DNA of 64,000 bases from an uncultured Methanomassiliicoccales archaeon (GCA_959597175.1 CAUFXM010000001.1:124001-188000), one strand, 5' to 3'; counted from the first letter of the stretch, positions 17,391 to 26,314 are shown. Numbers and translations are program-made. The notes: a model not told the origin generated them from the sequence alone.

Positions 17391-17403
17391 CGGAGTGATC
17401 CGA

Positions 17404-18390
17404 ATGTCCATCGAAGAAATCGCCGAGTCCATACGCAGCTATCCTGGCGTCACCAGGAAGCATGCCATCCACAAGATCGTCGACCTGCTCCCCACCGCCG
17501 ACTTCCCTCAGGTTGTCGCCGCCGAGGGGGAGGATGCAGCCGCCATCGACGTGGGGGACCAGTACGTGCTCTTCGCAGCCGACGGGATCATGGAGTCGCT
17601 GGTGAACACCAACCCGTACTACGCCGGCTACTTCGCGGTCCTGGTCAACGTCAACGACATCGCGGCCATGGGCGGCAGGCCCCTCGGGATGGTCGACGTC
17701 ATGTCCATCGTCCACGGCGATGTCTGCAAGGAGATCATACGCGGCATGAAGGACGGGATCCGCAAGTTCAACGTCCCCATCGTTGGGGGACATGTCCATC
17801 CCGACTGCCATTACAACGCCATCGACATATCCATCGTGGGCAGGGTCGCCAAGGACGCGCTGCTCAGGAGCAGCACGGCCGAACCCGGCGACGACATCGT
17901 GTTCGTGATAGACACCGACGGGTTCTACCCGGATGACCTGCCGTACGCGTTCGTGACGACCGTGGACAAACCGGACGAGCTCGTCCGCGCCCAGATGGAG
18001 GCGGCGGCGGTCGTCGGCGACAGGCACCTAGCGCACTCCTGTAAGGACATGAGCAACCCGGGGAGCATCGGCACGCTCGGGATGATGCTCGAGTCGTCAT
18101 CCGTCGGGGCGACTGTCGACGTGACGGCGATCCCGCGTCCGGAGGGCGTCGACGACACCCGCTGGTACCTTACTTACCAGGGATGCGGATTCTGCTTTGC
18201 CTGCCCGCCGGAGAACTCGCAGGAGATCATCGACATCTTCGCAGAGGTCGGCTGCAGGGGTGCGGTCGTCGGCCGTGTGGACGACACCCGCAGGATGAAG
18301 ATCACCGACGGCAAGGATACGGCGGTCCTGTTCGATTTCGACAGGGAGATAATCACAGGATGCAGACCGAAGGAAACAAGAGGTGCCTGA
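17404..18390 (+). CDS. AIR synthase-related protein, probable methanogenesis marker protein 2
   Basis: 328 aa PurM/SelD-like fold. The N-terminal part has GEDAAAIDVGDQYVLFAADG and VNVNDIAAMGGRPLGMVDVM, the nucleotide-binding loops of the AIR-synthase superfamily; the C-terminal part has a cysteine-rich GCGFCFACPPEN patch. The fold and length match methanogenesis marker 2, a single-copy protein of methanogens with no established reaction. ATG 17404 has GGAG 8 bases upstream. The 3' end overlaps the predicted 3' end of the convergent SRP RNA by a few bases. Confidence 0.8.
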   Translation: MSIEEIAESIRSYPGVTRKHAIHKIVDLLPTADFPQVVAAEGEDAAAIDVGDQYVLFAADGIMESLVNTNPYYAGYFAVLVNVNDIAAMGGRPLGMVDVMSIVHGDVCKEIIRGMKDGIRKFNVPIVGGHVHPDCHYNAIDISIVGRVAKDALLRSSTAEPGDDIVFVIDTDGFYPDDLPYAFVTTVDKPDELVRAQMEAAAVVGDRHLAHSCKDMSNPGSIGTLGMMLESSSVGATVDVTAIPRPEGVDDTRWYLTYQGCGFCFACPPENSQEIIDIFAEVGCRGAVVGRVDDTRRMKITDGKDTAVLFDFDREIITGCRPKETRGA

Positions 18391-18693
18391 CCACAGGGGT
18401 TGACCTCGCATCCCGACCCAAGTTGACCATTTCGCTTCTCGACCCTGCGACCCCGCAAACGTCAGTAGTTCGAGGTGAGGCTGCTCCCGTCAGGACCTGA
18501 CCCGGTTTCCCCGATTGATGCGTGAACAGCGACCCTCCGGCCGCCTTCGTCGCAAACACCGACTCTGCAGGACAAAGTTTCATCGTTGCTAGATGGGCTT
18601 GGATGTTCAGCGGGGCCGTCCCCTGCTGTCGCCCCCGCGTATTGACGATTTCGGGTATAGGGCACGCCAAGCACCCCGGCCAAGCCAGACAGC
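18383..18693 (-). ncRNA. Signal recognition particle (7S) RNA
   Basis: The minus strand contains the SRP S-domain signature GTCAGGTCC, a four-base loop, then GGGAGCAGCC (plus-strand 18479-18502). The terminal helix is supported by pairing of GCTTGGCC (18678-18685) with GGTCAGGC (18385-18392), followed by GGGG/CCCC and TTGGC/GTCAA pairs inward. Length of about 310 nt is normal for an archaeal SRP RNA. A minus-strand TATA at 18711-18720 sets the 5' end near 18692. The helix 8 loop reads UGAC rather than the common GGAA. Ends are approximate. Confidence 0.85.
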
Positions 18694-18710
18694 CTCGTGA
18701 ACGCGGGACC

Positions 18711-18720
18711 GTTTATTATA
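18711..18720 (-). promoter_or_regulatory. TATA box of the SRP RNA gene
   Basis: The minus-strand reading TATAATAAAC lies about 25 bases upstream of the inferred 5' end of the SRP RNA. Confidence 0.6.
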
Positions 18721-18789
18721 GCTTCGGTGCTTCGTTCGGCCGGACCGTCGTTCCGCAGCCGCTGCAGCCTCTTCCGCGTCCAACAACCA

Positions 18790-18798
18790 TTATATATC
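18790..18798 (+). promoter_or_regulatory. TATA box of the symporter operon
   Basis: TTATATATC lies about 60 bases before ATG 18855, implying a start of transcription near 18818. Confidence 0.6.
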
Positions 18799-18820
18799 GA
18801 ATCCTTCATGTGCAATCATC

Positions 18821-18839
18821 CGTGCTACGTGCTAGCACG
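18821..18839. promoter_or_regulatory. Palindrome with half-site repeat in the symporter leader
   Basis: CGTGCTAGCACG (18828-18839) is a perfect 12-bp palindrome, preceded directly by an extra half-site CGTGCTA (18821-18827). It sits at the predicted transcription start, where a bound repressor would block initiation. Confidence 0.4.
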
Positions 18840-18854
18840 CCACTTGGTGAGCGA

Positions 18855-18992
18855 ATGAGTTTCTTCGGATTGACGGACCCATGGATAATAGGGGGATACC
18901 TGCTCAGTTTCCTGAGCGTCGCGTTCTGCGTGATCTACGGATTCCTCAAGGGCAGGTCCACGGGAGAGGAGGGAGAGGAAGATGGCGAGTGA
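18855..18992 (+). CDS. Symporter small accessory protein
   Basis: 45 aa with one transmembrane helix (about residues 10-31) and an acidic tail (EEGEEDGE). The start FFGLTDPWIIGGYLLSFLS matches the small subunit pattern found immediately upstream of many archaeal and bacterial SSS-family symporters. It overlaps the symporter start by 11 bases, so the two are translationally coupled and probably form a complex. Confidence 0.85.
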   Translation: MSFFGLTDPWIIGGYLLSFLSVAFCVIYGFLKGRSTGEEGEEDGE

Positions 18993-20637
18993 AGGAGTGG
19001 ACCTCGTCGTGTTTGGAGCGATGACCGCGGTCTTCCTAGCGGTCACTCTCGTGCTGGGATGGTACGGGTACAAGAACACCAAGAACAATCAGGAGTTCCT
19101 CCTGGGCCGCAACAAGGCGGGACCCGTGATCATCGCGCTCTCGTACGGTGCGACCTTCCTCTCGGCTTCTGCCGTCATCGGATTCGGAGGCCAGGCCGCC
19201 GTCCACGGGATGTCGGTGCTTTGGCTCTGCTTCCTGAACCTCTTCGTGGGACTCATAGTGGCGTTCCTGATATTCGGTGGCCCTACACGCAGGAAGGGTC
19301 GCGCGCTGGGCGCGTCCACGTACGCCGATCTCCTCGGGAAGATCTACAAGTCCAAGGGGATCAGGGCCTTCACGGCCATCCTCATCATCGTTATGATGCC
19401 CATATACGCCGCCGCCGTCCTCAAGGGAGGCGTCAACTCCCTTGCGGTCATCACCGGACTGACTGACCTCTACGACGTGATCCTGATCGCTCTCGCCGTC
19501 ATCGTCGCCATCTACGTGGTCTACGGCGGGATCATCGCGGTCATGTACAACGATGCATTCCAGGCCGCGATCATGTTCGTCGGCATGGTCATCATCCTCA
19601 TAGTCACGTACAGCTACCTGGGAGGCGTCACAGCGGGCAACGAGGCGCTCGGCGGCCTCTGGGACTCCAGCATCATGGACTCCATCAACACGGGCACCCA
19701 GGAGGGCTTCAACGGATGGACCAGCTTCGCTGACTTCGGATCCAGCGAGTGGCTTACCGTGGTCACCACGTTCCTGCTCGGAGTTGGCATCGGTGCGCTC
19801 ACCCAGCCCCAGCTCGCGGTCAGGTTCATGTCCGCCAAGAACGACAGGGACCTCAACAAGTCGCTCATCGTCGGATCCATCTTCATGCTGGCCATCGTCG
19901 GCTCCGCATACACTGTCGGCGCGCTCAGCAACGTCTACTTCTTCAGAGAGCACGACGGGATGCTTGCCTTCGAGTACATAACCAACATGGGGCTCGGGAC
20001 GGACTTCATCATCCCGCAGTTCATCCTGGAGATATTCAGCGGCATAACCTTCGGGGACTTCTTCGTGTCCCTGTTCCTGCTCTCGCTGGTCTGCGCCGCG
20101 ATCTCGACCATCAGCGCGCTGCTCCACACCATCGGGGCCGCGGGAGGATACGACCTGTACACGCTCTACAAGAACAAGAAGGGCCACATGACCGGGGACT
20201 CCCAGTCCGTCAACCTCAACCGCATCGTCATCGTAATCGTGATGGTGCTGCTGGTCGTCTACTGCTACCTCATGCCCAGCGACATCATCGCCAAGGCCAC
20301 GTCGGTGTTCATGGGTCTGACCGCGGCGGCGCTTCTGCCAGCATACTTCCATGCCCTGTACTCCAAGAACCCGTGCAGGAAGGCGGCTATCGTGAGCATG
20401 GCGACGGGCACCATCGTGTACCTGTTCTTCGCACTGTTCATCAACACCGGGACCAGCGTCTTCCTCCCGATATGCGAGATGATCACAGGGCAGAGCGTCC
20501 TGTTCCCAGGAACGTGGCTGGCAAACACCGACGCCCTGGTGTTCGCGCTGCCGCTGTCCATCGTCGCGATGGCCGTCGCCCTCCTGTACTTCAGACACAG
20601 GGAGGCGACTTCCGACGGCAGCCCGGAAATCTCGTAA
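18982..20637 (+). CDS. Sodium:solute symporter (SSS family)
   Basis: 551 aa with about 13 transmembrane helices. The first helices contain the family pattern LGWYGYKNTKNNQEFLLGRN and ALSYGATFLSASAVIGFGGQ, with the sodium-site serines. The solute cannot be assigned from sequence alone; relatives transport monocarboxylates, proline, acetate and similar compounds. Paired with the small accessory protein upstream. Confidence 0.92.
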   Translation: MASEGVDLVVFGAMTAVFLAVTLVLGWYGYKNTKNNQEFLLGRNKAGPVIIALSYGATFLSASAVIGFGGQAAVHGMSVLWLCFLNLFVGLIVAFLIFGGPTRRKGRALGASTYADLLGKIYKSKGIRAFTAILIIVMMPIYAAAVLKGGVNSLAVITGLTDLYDVILIALAVIVAIYVVYGGIIAVMYNDAFQAAIMFVGMVIILIVTYSYLGGVTAGNEALGGLWDSSIMDSINTGTQEGFNGWTSFADFGSSEWLTVVTTFLLGVGIGALTQPQLAVRFMSAKNDRDLNKSLIVGSIFMLAIVGSAYTVGALSNVYFFREHDGMLAFEYITNMGLGTDFIIPQFILEIFSGITFGDFFVSLFLLSLVCAAISTISALLHTIGAAGGYDLYTLYKNKKGHMTGDSQSVNLNRIVIVIVMVLLVVYCYLMPSDIIAKATSVFMGLTAAALLPAYFHALYSKNPCRKAAIVSMATGTIVYLFFALFINTGTSVFLPICEMITGQSVLFPGTWLANTDALVFALPLSIVAMAVALLYFRHREATSDGSPEIS

Positions 20638-20651
20638 ACCCTTTCCCCAAT

Positions 20652-20675
20652 CCCCGTCGGGATTTCCCGGCGGGG
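20652..20675 (+). terminator. Strong hairpin after the symporter
   Basis: CCCCGTCGGG and CCCGGCGGGG form a 10-bp stem (one G-U pair) with an ATTT loop 14 bases after the stop codon; T-rich sequence follows within 15 bases. Confidence 0.65.
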
Positions 20676-20997
20676 GAGCTACCTTTATATTAACTATTTT
20701 TATAATTAGGAAATTATTTCCTATAAAAAATAACGATATTGATAAAATTACATTAATTTCGATAAGATAAACAGATACATGTTTAGTTCCGTTAAATGGG
20801 AAATCGATTGGATATTGATTGGAATAAATGGCCGTTTCAACTCAATGGATAAATATGTTGTCCATGGAAAATCAACCGATTATTCGATAGAGTCCGATAG
20901 AGCAATAGTGTCTTTTTTATACTGTAACGATGTATTCGAACTTAAGTCTCGGTTGCTGTATATGCTATAGGCAATCAAGACCGGAAGGAGATAGCAC
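20676..20997. other. AT-rich intergenic region before the winged-helix gene
   Basis: About 320 bases of strongly AT-rich sequence with several TATA-like runs. A 63-codon plus-strand frame at 20779-20970 has no ribosome-binding site and unlike-genome codon use, so I do not call it. The GGAAGGAG at 20981-20988 belongs to the next gene. Confidence 0.4.
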
Positions 20998-21294
20998 ATG
21001 GCCAAGAAAGAGACCGCCGAGGGCGTAATTGCTTTCGAAGAGAAGCATATGATCGCGATGTTGATTTTCCTCGGCGCCAACGGACCCAGTAGGAAGATAG
21101 ACATCTACGAAGGCGTCTCATCCAACCCCAGGATGCCTGACAAGCTCAACCATCTGGAGGAGCTCGGCCTCGTCACCCAGGAGATGGACATGGTCACACG
21201 TTCGACTATCGTCACACTGACCCCTGCGGGAGAGCAGGTGGCCAGCCTCTTCGTCGCCATCGACAAGTGCATCAAGGGCATACAGAGATCCTGA
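20998..21294 (+). CDS. Winged-helix transcriptional regulator (MarR/ArsR-like)
   Basis: 98 aa single-domain protein. The sequence HMIAMLIFLGANGPSRKIDIYE gives helix 1 and 2, SSNPRMPDKLNHLEELGLV the recognition helix, and MVTRSTIVTLTPAGEQVASLF the wing and C-terminal helix. A strong GGAAGGAG precedes ATG 20998. No ligand domain is present; the regulated genes may include the ABC ATPase downstream. Confidence 0.82.
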   Translation: MAKKETAEGVIAFEEKHMIAMLIFLGANGPSRKIDIYEGVSSNPRMPDKLNHLEELGLVTQEMDMVTRSTIVTLTPAGEQVASLFVAIDKCIKGIQRS

Positions 21295-21339
21295 AACGAC
21301 AGACCCAGGTTATTTCAACAAGCTAGGCATGGACGTTCC

Positions 21340-22143
21340 ATGGAGAAGGCACTGGAGCTGAGGAACGTTTCCGTCGTCAGGAACGGGAAGCGCATCCTCA
21401 GGTCTGTCGATCTTGACATTTTCAAAGGGGAGAACGTGGCCGTCATCGGACCCAACGGGTCCGGCAAGACCACCCTCATAAAACTGCTGCGCGGGGACAT
21501 CCGTCCGTACTACGACGAGACGGATCCCGCTACCATGCGCATTTTCGGACAGGAGAGGTGGAACCTCTTCGATGTCAGGAGCAGGATGGGGGTGGTCTCC
21601 ATGGACCTCCAGAGCATGTTCCGTCCCGACACCCTCGTCCATGAGGTGATATGCTCGGGATTCTTCAACAGCCTCGACGTGTTCAGGAACCACACCGTCA
21701 CGCAGGAGATCGTGCAGGCGGTGTACGAGGCGGCTGCCACCATGGGGATCGAGGACATCCTGGACAGGGACATCGAGAACCTGTCCCTGGGCGAGATGAG
21801 GAGGGCGCTAATCGCCCGCGCCCTGGTCACGAAGCCCGACCTTCTGGTCCTGGACGAACCCATGACCGGCCTTGACATCGTCATGAAATCCAGATTCAGA
21901 GCGATGTTCGATATACTGATCGACAGGGGCGTGAGCATAGTCATGATAACCCACGACCTCACGGACATACCGGCATCCGTCCGCCGCATAGTCATGATCA
22001 GGGACGGGGAGGTCTTCGCCGACGGCGACAAGAGGGAGCTCCTCAGTGACGACAGGATCTCGGAGCTGTACGGAGCCGACATAAAGGTTGAATCCCAGCA
22101 CGGGATATACCGCATGCACCTATCCGACGATGTGATCACATGA
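21340..22143 (+). CDS. ABC-type ATPase (ModF/PhrA-like)
   Basis: 267 aa. Walker A GPNGSGKTT, a non-standard signature NLSLGEMRRALIARAL in place of LSGGQ, Walker B LLVLDEPMTGLD and switch histidine ITHDLTDIP are present. No permease gene adjoins it; such solitary ATPases resemble the ModF/PhrA group whose role is not transport-proven. It overlaps the next gene by ATGA. Confidence 0.85.
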   Translation: MEKALELRNVSVVRNGKRILRSVDLDIFKGENVAVIGPNGSGKTTLIKLLRGDIRPYYDETDPATMRIFGQERWNLFDVRSRMGVVSMDLQSMFRPDTLVHEVICSGFFNSLDVFRNHTVTQEIVQAVYEAAATMGIEDILDRDIENLSLGEMRRALIARALVTKPDLLVLDEPMTGLDIVMKSRFRAMFDILIDRGVSIVMITHDLTDIPASVRRIVMIRDGEVFADGDKRELLSDDRISELYGADIKVESQHGIYRMHLSDDVIT

Positions 22144-22616
22144 GGTACATCTGCCACGACTGCGGGAACGAGATTCCGGAGGACATGGACTTCTGTCCGC
22201 ATTGCGGCTGCCTTAGATCCAAATCCACGCCCGTCGACGACAAGGGCATGCCAGCCGACGTCTGCCCCCAGTGCGGCACCTCGCGCTCACCGGGCGACTT
22301 GTACTGCAAGTCATGCGGCGCGAAACTGCCGGACAACGTCCAGCAGGTGATGATGCCGCGCATGAGGAAATACGGCCCGATCGCGCTCGCCTTGGCCGTG
22401 ATCCCCGGATTCTTCAACATATTCGGAATCGGGCACCTGATCATGAGGCAGTGGTCCAGGGGACTAATGTTCCTGGCCATGTCGGCAGTCATCTGGTACA
22501 TGTGCGGGTGGACGTTCCTGTCACCCAACTTCATGGTCTCGCTCGTCGTCATCGCCGTTTACTTCTTCCAGCTCATGGACATATTCAGGGTCGTGTACTC
22601 CCCGGAGGACACATGA
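22140..22616 (+). CDS. Zinc-ribbon membrane protein
   Basis: 158 aa. Two zinc ribbons, CHDCGNEIPEDMDFCPHCG (residues 5-23) and CPQCGTSRSPGDLYCKSCG (residues 42-60), are followed by two or three membrane segments (about 80-100, 107-125 and 128-148). It overlaps both neighbours by four bases (ATGA), so the ABC ATPase, this gene and rfcL are translated in series. Function unknown. Confidence 0.85.
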   Translation: MRYICHDCGNEIPEDMDFCPHCGCLRSKSTPVDDKGMPADVCPQCGTSRSPGDLYCKSCGAKLPDNVQQVMMPRMRKYGPIALALAVIPGFFNIFGIGHLIMRQWSRGLMFLAMSAVIWYMCGWTFLSPNFMVSLVVIAVYFFQLMDIFRVVYSPEDT

Positions 22617-24094
22617 CCGACTGGACCGAGAAGTACCGCCCGCAGACCCTGTCGGACATGATCGGCAACCCGACTGCCGTCAACACCCTGAGGGCCTGGG
22701 CGAAGCAGTGGGAGTCCGGGACCCCCCAGGTCAGGGCCGTGGTCCTGATGGGGTCGCCCGGAGTCGGGAAGACCACCTCGGCAGAGGCCCTCGCCCGCGA
22801 GATGGGATGGGGGATCGTGGAGATGAACGCCTCCGACCAGAGGACGGCCAAGGACATCGAGCGCGTCGCCCTCGAGGGGGCGGTCAACGAGACGTTCTCG
22901 GACGACGGTTCGTTCCTGAGGTCGTCCGACGGGGGGAGGAAGCTCATCGTTCTCGACGAGGCTGACAACTTCTTCGGCAACGCCGACAGAGGGGCGACCA
23001 CCGCTGTCGGAAGGCTGATAAGGGAATCCTCCCAACCCGTCGTCCTCATCGTCAACGACTTCTACGGTCTGAGCAGGAAGATTCCCGCCGTGAAGGAGCG
23101 CACGCTGCAGATAACGTTCAAGAAACCCCAGGCCGGGACGATGGCCAAGGCACTCTACAGGATAGCTGAGAACGAGGGTGTCGACGTGGAGCCGGCGGCG
23201 ATGGAGCTAATCGCGGAGAACGCCGCCGGGGACATGCGTGCGGCGGTGAGGAACCTGGAATCCCTCGCCATCGGCCAGGACACCGTAACCCTGGAGATGG
23301 CGGAGGACCTCTCGTCGAGGGACTCCAGGTCGGACATTTACGAACTCATGACCGCGATATTCAGGGGTGGCGACCCCGCCCGCGCCAGGCAGATCGGCTT
23401 CGACGTGGATGAGGAGCCCAGGAACATACTGTCATGGGTGGACGAGAACCTCCCCACGGAATGCACCGACACGGGGGACCTGGTCCGCGGATACGAGAGG
23501 CTATCAAGGGCCGACCTGTTCCTGAGCAGGGTCATGTCGCGCCAGTACTACGGATTCTGGTCCTACGCCAAGGACATGATGACCTTCGGCGTATGCGCAT
23601 CGAAGCAGTCCCGCTCCCGTCCGGGGACCAGGCTCAACTTCCCGGGGATCGCCAGGAAGATCTCCTCGGCCAAGAAGGTCAGGGAGGTCAGGGCGTCGGT
23701 CTGCCTGAAGCTCGCCGAGCACCTCCATACCACCTCCCGCCGCACCCAGAACGACGTCCTCCCATACGTCAGGGCGATCGTCGCCAACGATGCGGGGATA
23801 AGGGTTCCTCTGACTGAGGCCATGTCCCTGGAACCCGAGGAGCTGGCCTTCCTCATGCAGAAGAAGGCCGATGCCAAGGCCGTCACCTCGGTCTTCGAAA
23901 GGATAGAGGAGGAGAGGCAGGCCAGGATACTCGCCGGACTGTCCGGACACAGCAGAGAAGACGTCCCCGCCGAAGAGGACCCGCCGAAGAGGCGGGACGA
24001 GACCCCGGCCAAGGTTGCGGAGGCCCCTGCCCCCGTTGCTGAGACCAGACGGACGAAGGCGGGAAACGGCCAGAGGAGCCTGTTCGATTTCTGA
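22613..24094 (+). CDS. rfcL: Replication factor C large subunit
   Basis: 493 aa clamp loader subunit that, with RfcS, places PCNA on DNA. Begins WTEKYRPQTLSDMIGNP; Walker A GSPGVGKTT, Walker B LIVLDEADN, SRC-like region replaced by the RfcL pattern. The C-terminal third is acidic and variable and ends with QRSLFDF, a PCNA-interacting peptide. ATG 22613 overlaps the preceding stop; longer in-frame openings reach into that gene and are not used. Confidence 0.95.
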   Translation: MTDWTEKYRPQTLSDMIGNPTAVNTLRAWAKQWESGTPQVRAVVLMGSPGVGKTTSAEALAREMGWGIVEMNASDQRTAKDIERVALEGAVNETFSDDGSFLRSSDGGRKLIVLDEADNFFGNADRGATTAVGRLIRESSQPVVLIVNDFYGLSRKIPAVKERTLQITFKKPQAGTMAKALYRIAENEGVDVEPAAMELIAENAAGDMRAAVRNLESLAIGQDTVTLEMAEDLSSRDSRSDIYELMTAIFRGGDPARARQIGFDVDEEPRNILSWVDENLPTECTDTGDLVRGYERLSRADLFLSRVMSRQYYGFWSYAKDMMTFGVCASKQSRSRPGTRLNFPGIARKISSAKKVREVRASVCLKLAEHLHTTSRRTQNDVLPYVRAIVANDAGIRVPLTEAMSLEPEELAFLMQKKADAKAVTSVFERIEEERQARILAGLSGHSREDVPAEEDPPKRRDETPAKVAEAPAPVAETRRTKAGNGQRSLFDF

Positions 24095-24101
24095 TGATAC
24101 C

Positions 24102-25040
24102 ATGGACCAAGAATACCACGACCTTCTGATCAGGCAGCAGTACAGGCTGTACAAGGACCACGCGGCGGTGAAACTCTGCCACTGGATGAAGGAGAGCATG
24201 CTCAGGGGGAGGTGCTGCTACAAGCAGGACTTCTACGGGATCGAATCCCACAGGTGCCTGCAGATGACCCCCGCGATAAACGAGTGCAGCCACAGATGCA
24301 CGTTCTGCTGGAGGGTCCAGGACAGGGACTTCGAGGTCAGGGACTGGGCCGAACCCGCGGAGATGCTGGATGCGCTCATCGAGCACCAGAGGAAGCTCGT
24401 CTCAGGATTCAAAGGGGATCCGAGATGCGACCCGGCAAGGTTCGAGGAGGCCAGGAACCCCAACCAGGTGGCGATCTCCCTGGCAGGGGAGCCGATCACG
24501 TACCCGTACCTGTCCGAGTTCCTGAGGGAGTGCCACAGGCGCGGGATGACCACGTTCATGGTCACCAACGGCACGTATCCTGAGAGGCTGGAGGGGCTGG
24601 ACACCCTCCCGATGCAGCTGTACGTCACTGTGGCGGCGCCGAACGAGGAGATCTACCGCAGGGTGTGCCGTCCCAAGGTGGACGACGGCTGGCAACGGCT
24701 CATGCGCACGTTGGAGCTGCTTCCGTCGCTGGACACCCGCACGGTCATCCGCCACACCCTGGTGAAGGATGTGAACTTCGGATGGGTCGACGACTACGCC
24801 CGCCTCGACCGCATCGCCGATCCGAACCTCATAGAGCCCAAGGGATACGTCTTCGTCGGCGGCTCCAGGACCCGGCTGTCGATGTCATGCATGCCTTCGT
24901 TCGACGAGATCAGGGACTTCTCCGCCCAGCTCGGACAGAGGGTCGGGATGGAGATAATAAAGGAGCGCGCCGACAGCAGGGTCGTCCTCCTCGGCCATCG
25001 GGGCGAGGAGACCGACGTCCGCAGGATATACGGATTGTGA
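24102..25040 (+). CDS. taw1: Radical SAM tRNA wyosine-base synthase Taw1
   Basis: 312 aa. Catalyses formation of 4-demethylwyosine from N1-methylguanosine at position 37 of tRNA-Phe, using pyruvate and SAM. The radical-SAM cluster CSHRCTFCW (CxxxCxxC) lies near residues 65-73, and a further cysteine-bearing GRCCYKQDFYGI upstream fits the second cluster of this family. ATG 24102 is 8 bases after the rfcL stop. Confidence 0.93.
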   Translation: MDQEYHDLLIRQQYRLYKDHAAVKLCHWMKESMLRGRCCYKQDFYGIESHRCLQMTPAINECSHRCTFCWRVQDRDFEVRDWAEPAEMLDALIEHQRKLVSGFKGDPRCDPARFEEARNPNQVAISLAGEPITYPYLSEFLRECHRRGMTTFMVTNGTYPERLEGLDTLPMQLYVTVAAPNEEIYRRVCRPKVDDGWQRLMRTLELLPSLDTRTVIRHTLVKDVNFGWVDDYARLDRIADPNLIEPKGYVFVGGSRTRLSMSCMPSFDEIRDFSAQLGQRVGMEIIKERADSRVVLLGHRGEETDVRRIYGL

Positions 25041-25045
25041 AGGTC

Positions 25046-25063
25046 CCGGGGGAGGTCCCCCGG
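25046..25063. terminator. Bidirectional hairpin between convergent genes
   Basis: CCGGGGGA and TCCCCCGG form a perfect 8-bp stem with a two-base GG turn, midway between the stops of taw1 and the convergent DUF1294 gene. Confidence 0.55.
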
Positions 25064-25067
25064 AGTT

Positions 25068-25346
25068 TCATAGTGCCAGAATCCCGGAGTACACCAGGTA
25101 GGCTATCGCCAGGATGTGAAGGACCAGGAACACGTAGACCAGCTTGAACTTCGTCTTCTGGGTCTTGTGCCTGGCCAGCCTCATCCCGGCAACCGCCCCG
25201 AACGGGGCGATGAGAGCCGCCACCAGGAGGGTGGACTCCTTTGTGCGCCACTTGTCGGCCTTTGCCTTGTGCTTGTCCCACACGTACATAGCGAAGCTGA
25301 TGACGTTCAGGACCACGTACACGGCGAGAAACAGGAGCGCGTCCAT
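25068..25346 (-). CDS. DUF1294 small membrane protein
   Basis: About 92 aa with three hydrophobic segments. The block YVWDKHKAKADKWRTKESTL followed by APFGAVAGMRLARHKTQK is the diagnostic DUF1294 motif. ATG 25346 lies inside the stop region of the flavodoxin gene upstream (GTG 25352 is an alternative). Function unknown. Confidence 0.88.
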   Translation of the reverse strand: MDALLFLAVYVVLNVISFAMYVWDKHKAKADKWRTKESTLLVAALIAPFGAVAGMRLARHKTQKTKFKLVYVFLVLHILAIAYLVYSGILAL

Positions 25347-25348
25347 GC

Positions 25349-25753
25349 TCACAGCCCTGCGGCGAAGTCGTCGACGGCTTTGGGGAATCCCGCCTCGTTC
25401 ATCTCGTCAGACTTCTTGTTGAAGTACACCGCGTCATGGATGCCGAGCTGCTCCGCGATGGCATCGCGCTGCTTGTCGCCCTTCTCGTCGTTGTACATGC
25501 AGGATATGAACAGGCGGAGCTTCTTCCCGGAGAAGGAGTCCTTGTTCTTCTCCATGTACTCCACCAGCTGCTTGTAGGGCTTTCCTGCATGAACTCCCGT
25601 ACCGAAGACGATCGTGTCGTATTCCGTCAGGTTGATCTGCGTGATCTCCTTGAGATTGAACACATCGGCCCCGGATTTCCTGGCGATGTAGTCAGCCAGC
25701 TTCTTGGTGTTCTTGGTCATCCCTGTCGCGTAGATGATCGCGGTCCTTCCCAT
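25349..25753 (-). CDS. Flavodoxin-domain protein
   Basis: About 134 aa. IIYATGMTKNTKKLADYIA forms the FMN phosphate-binding loop in variant form, and FGTGVHAGKPYKQL is the isoalloxazine loop typical of Flavodoxin_5 / HemG-like electron carriers. ATG 25753 (MGRTAII) is preferred to the longer start at 25768, which overlaps the previous gene. Sits in an operon with the iron-sulfur flavoprotein and DUF1294 genes. Confidence 0.85.
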   Translation of the reverse strand: MGRTAIIYATGMTKNTKKLADYIARKSGADVFNLKEITQINLTEYDTIVFGTGVHAGKPYKQLVEYMEKNKDSFSGKKLRLFISCMYNDEKGDKQRDAIAEQLGIHDAVYFNKKSDEMNEAGFPKAVDDFAAGL

Positions 25754-25764
25754 CCTATCACATC

Positions 25765-26313
25765 TCAAAGCTTCTTTGCCAGCTCCGCTGCGGCGGCCAT
25801 GGTGTCCTCGCTATCCTTCGCGGGTCCGCTGGCGCCCTCGGAGAAGACGATGCTCCCCATGGCTTCGAACTTGAAATAATTGGCCATGACCTTCTCGATG
25901 GTGGCCTCGGTCTCGGATGCACCGGCTCCGGATGCTGAGGTTACCACGACCGCCAGCTTCTTGCCGGGTGCCAGACTGCAGCTGAAATCCGGTCCGATGA
26001 ACCCATACATCCTGTCCTCGAACATCCTGTACTGGGATGCGGCCTGGCCGAAGTAGTCCGGGACAGCGATGATCAGCGAGTCGCTGGCGGCCACGGATTC
26101 GAGGACGGGGGTGAGACCGTCCTTCCTAACGCACTTGCCCCCTCCCCTCTTGCATCCCATGCAGGCCTGACAGCCCTTGGCGTCCAACTGGTTGAGGTAG
26201 AACACCTCCACCTCGTTCCCTTCGGACCTCGCGGTCTCCGCCATCCTGTCGACGATGGCAACACAGTTTCCGTTCTTTCTGGGTGATGCTACAACTGCTG
26301 TAATGCGTGACAT
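25765..26313 (-). CDS. Iron-sulfur flavoprotein (NAD(P)H:FMN reductase fold)
   Basis: 182 aa. The flavin site starts with VVASPRKNGNCVAIVDRM, and the compact cysteine cluster CQACMGCKRGGGKC (C-x2-C-x2-C-x5-C) is that of Isf proteins of methanogens, which hold a 4Fe-4S cluster beside FMN and help detoxify O2 or peroxide. First gene of a minus-strand operon, divergent from the HxlR regulator. Confidence 0.9.
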   Translation of the reverse strand: MSRITAVVASPRKNGNCVAIVDRMAETARSEGNEVEVFYLNQLDAKGCQACMGCKRGGGKCVRKDGLTPVLESVAASDSLIIAVPDYFGQAASQYRMFEDRMYGFIGPDFSCSLAPGKKLAVVVTSASGAGASETEATIEKVMANYFKFEAMGSIVFSEGASGPAKDSEDTMAAAAELAKKL

Positions 26314-26314
26314 A

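Noticed and set aside
20779..20970. 63-codon ORF
   Set aside because: Lies in AT-rich intergenic DNA, has no ribosome-binding site and codon use unlike neighbouring genes.
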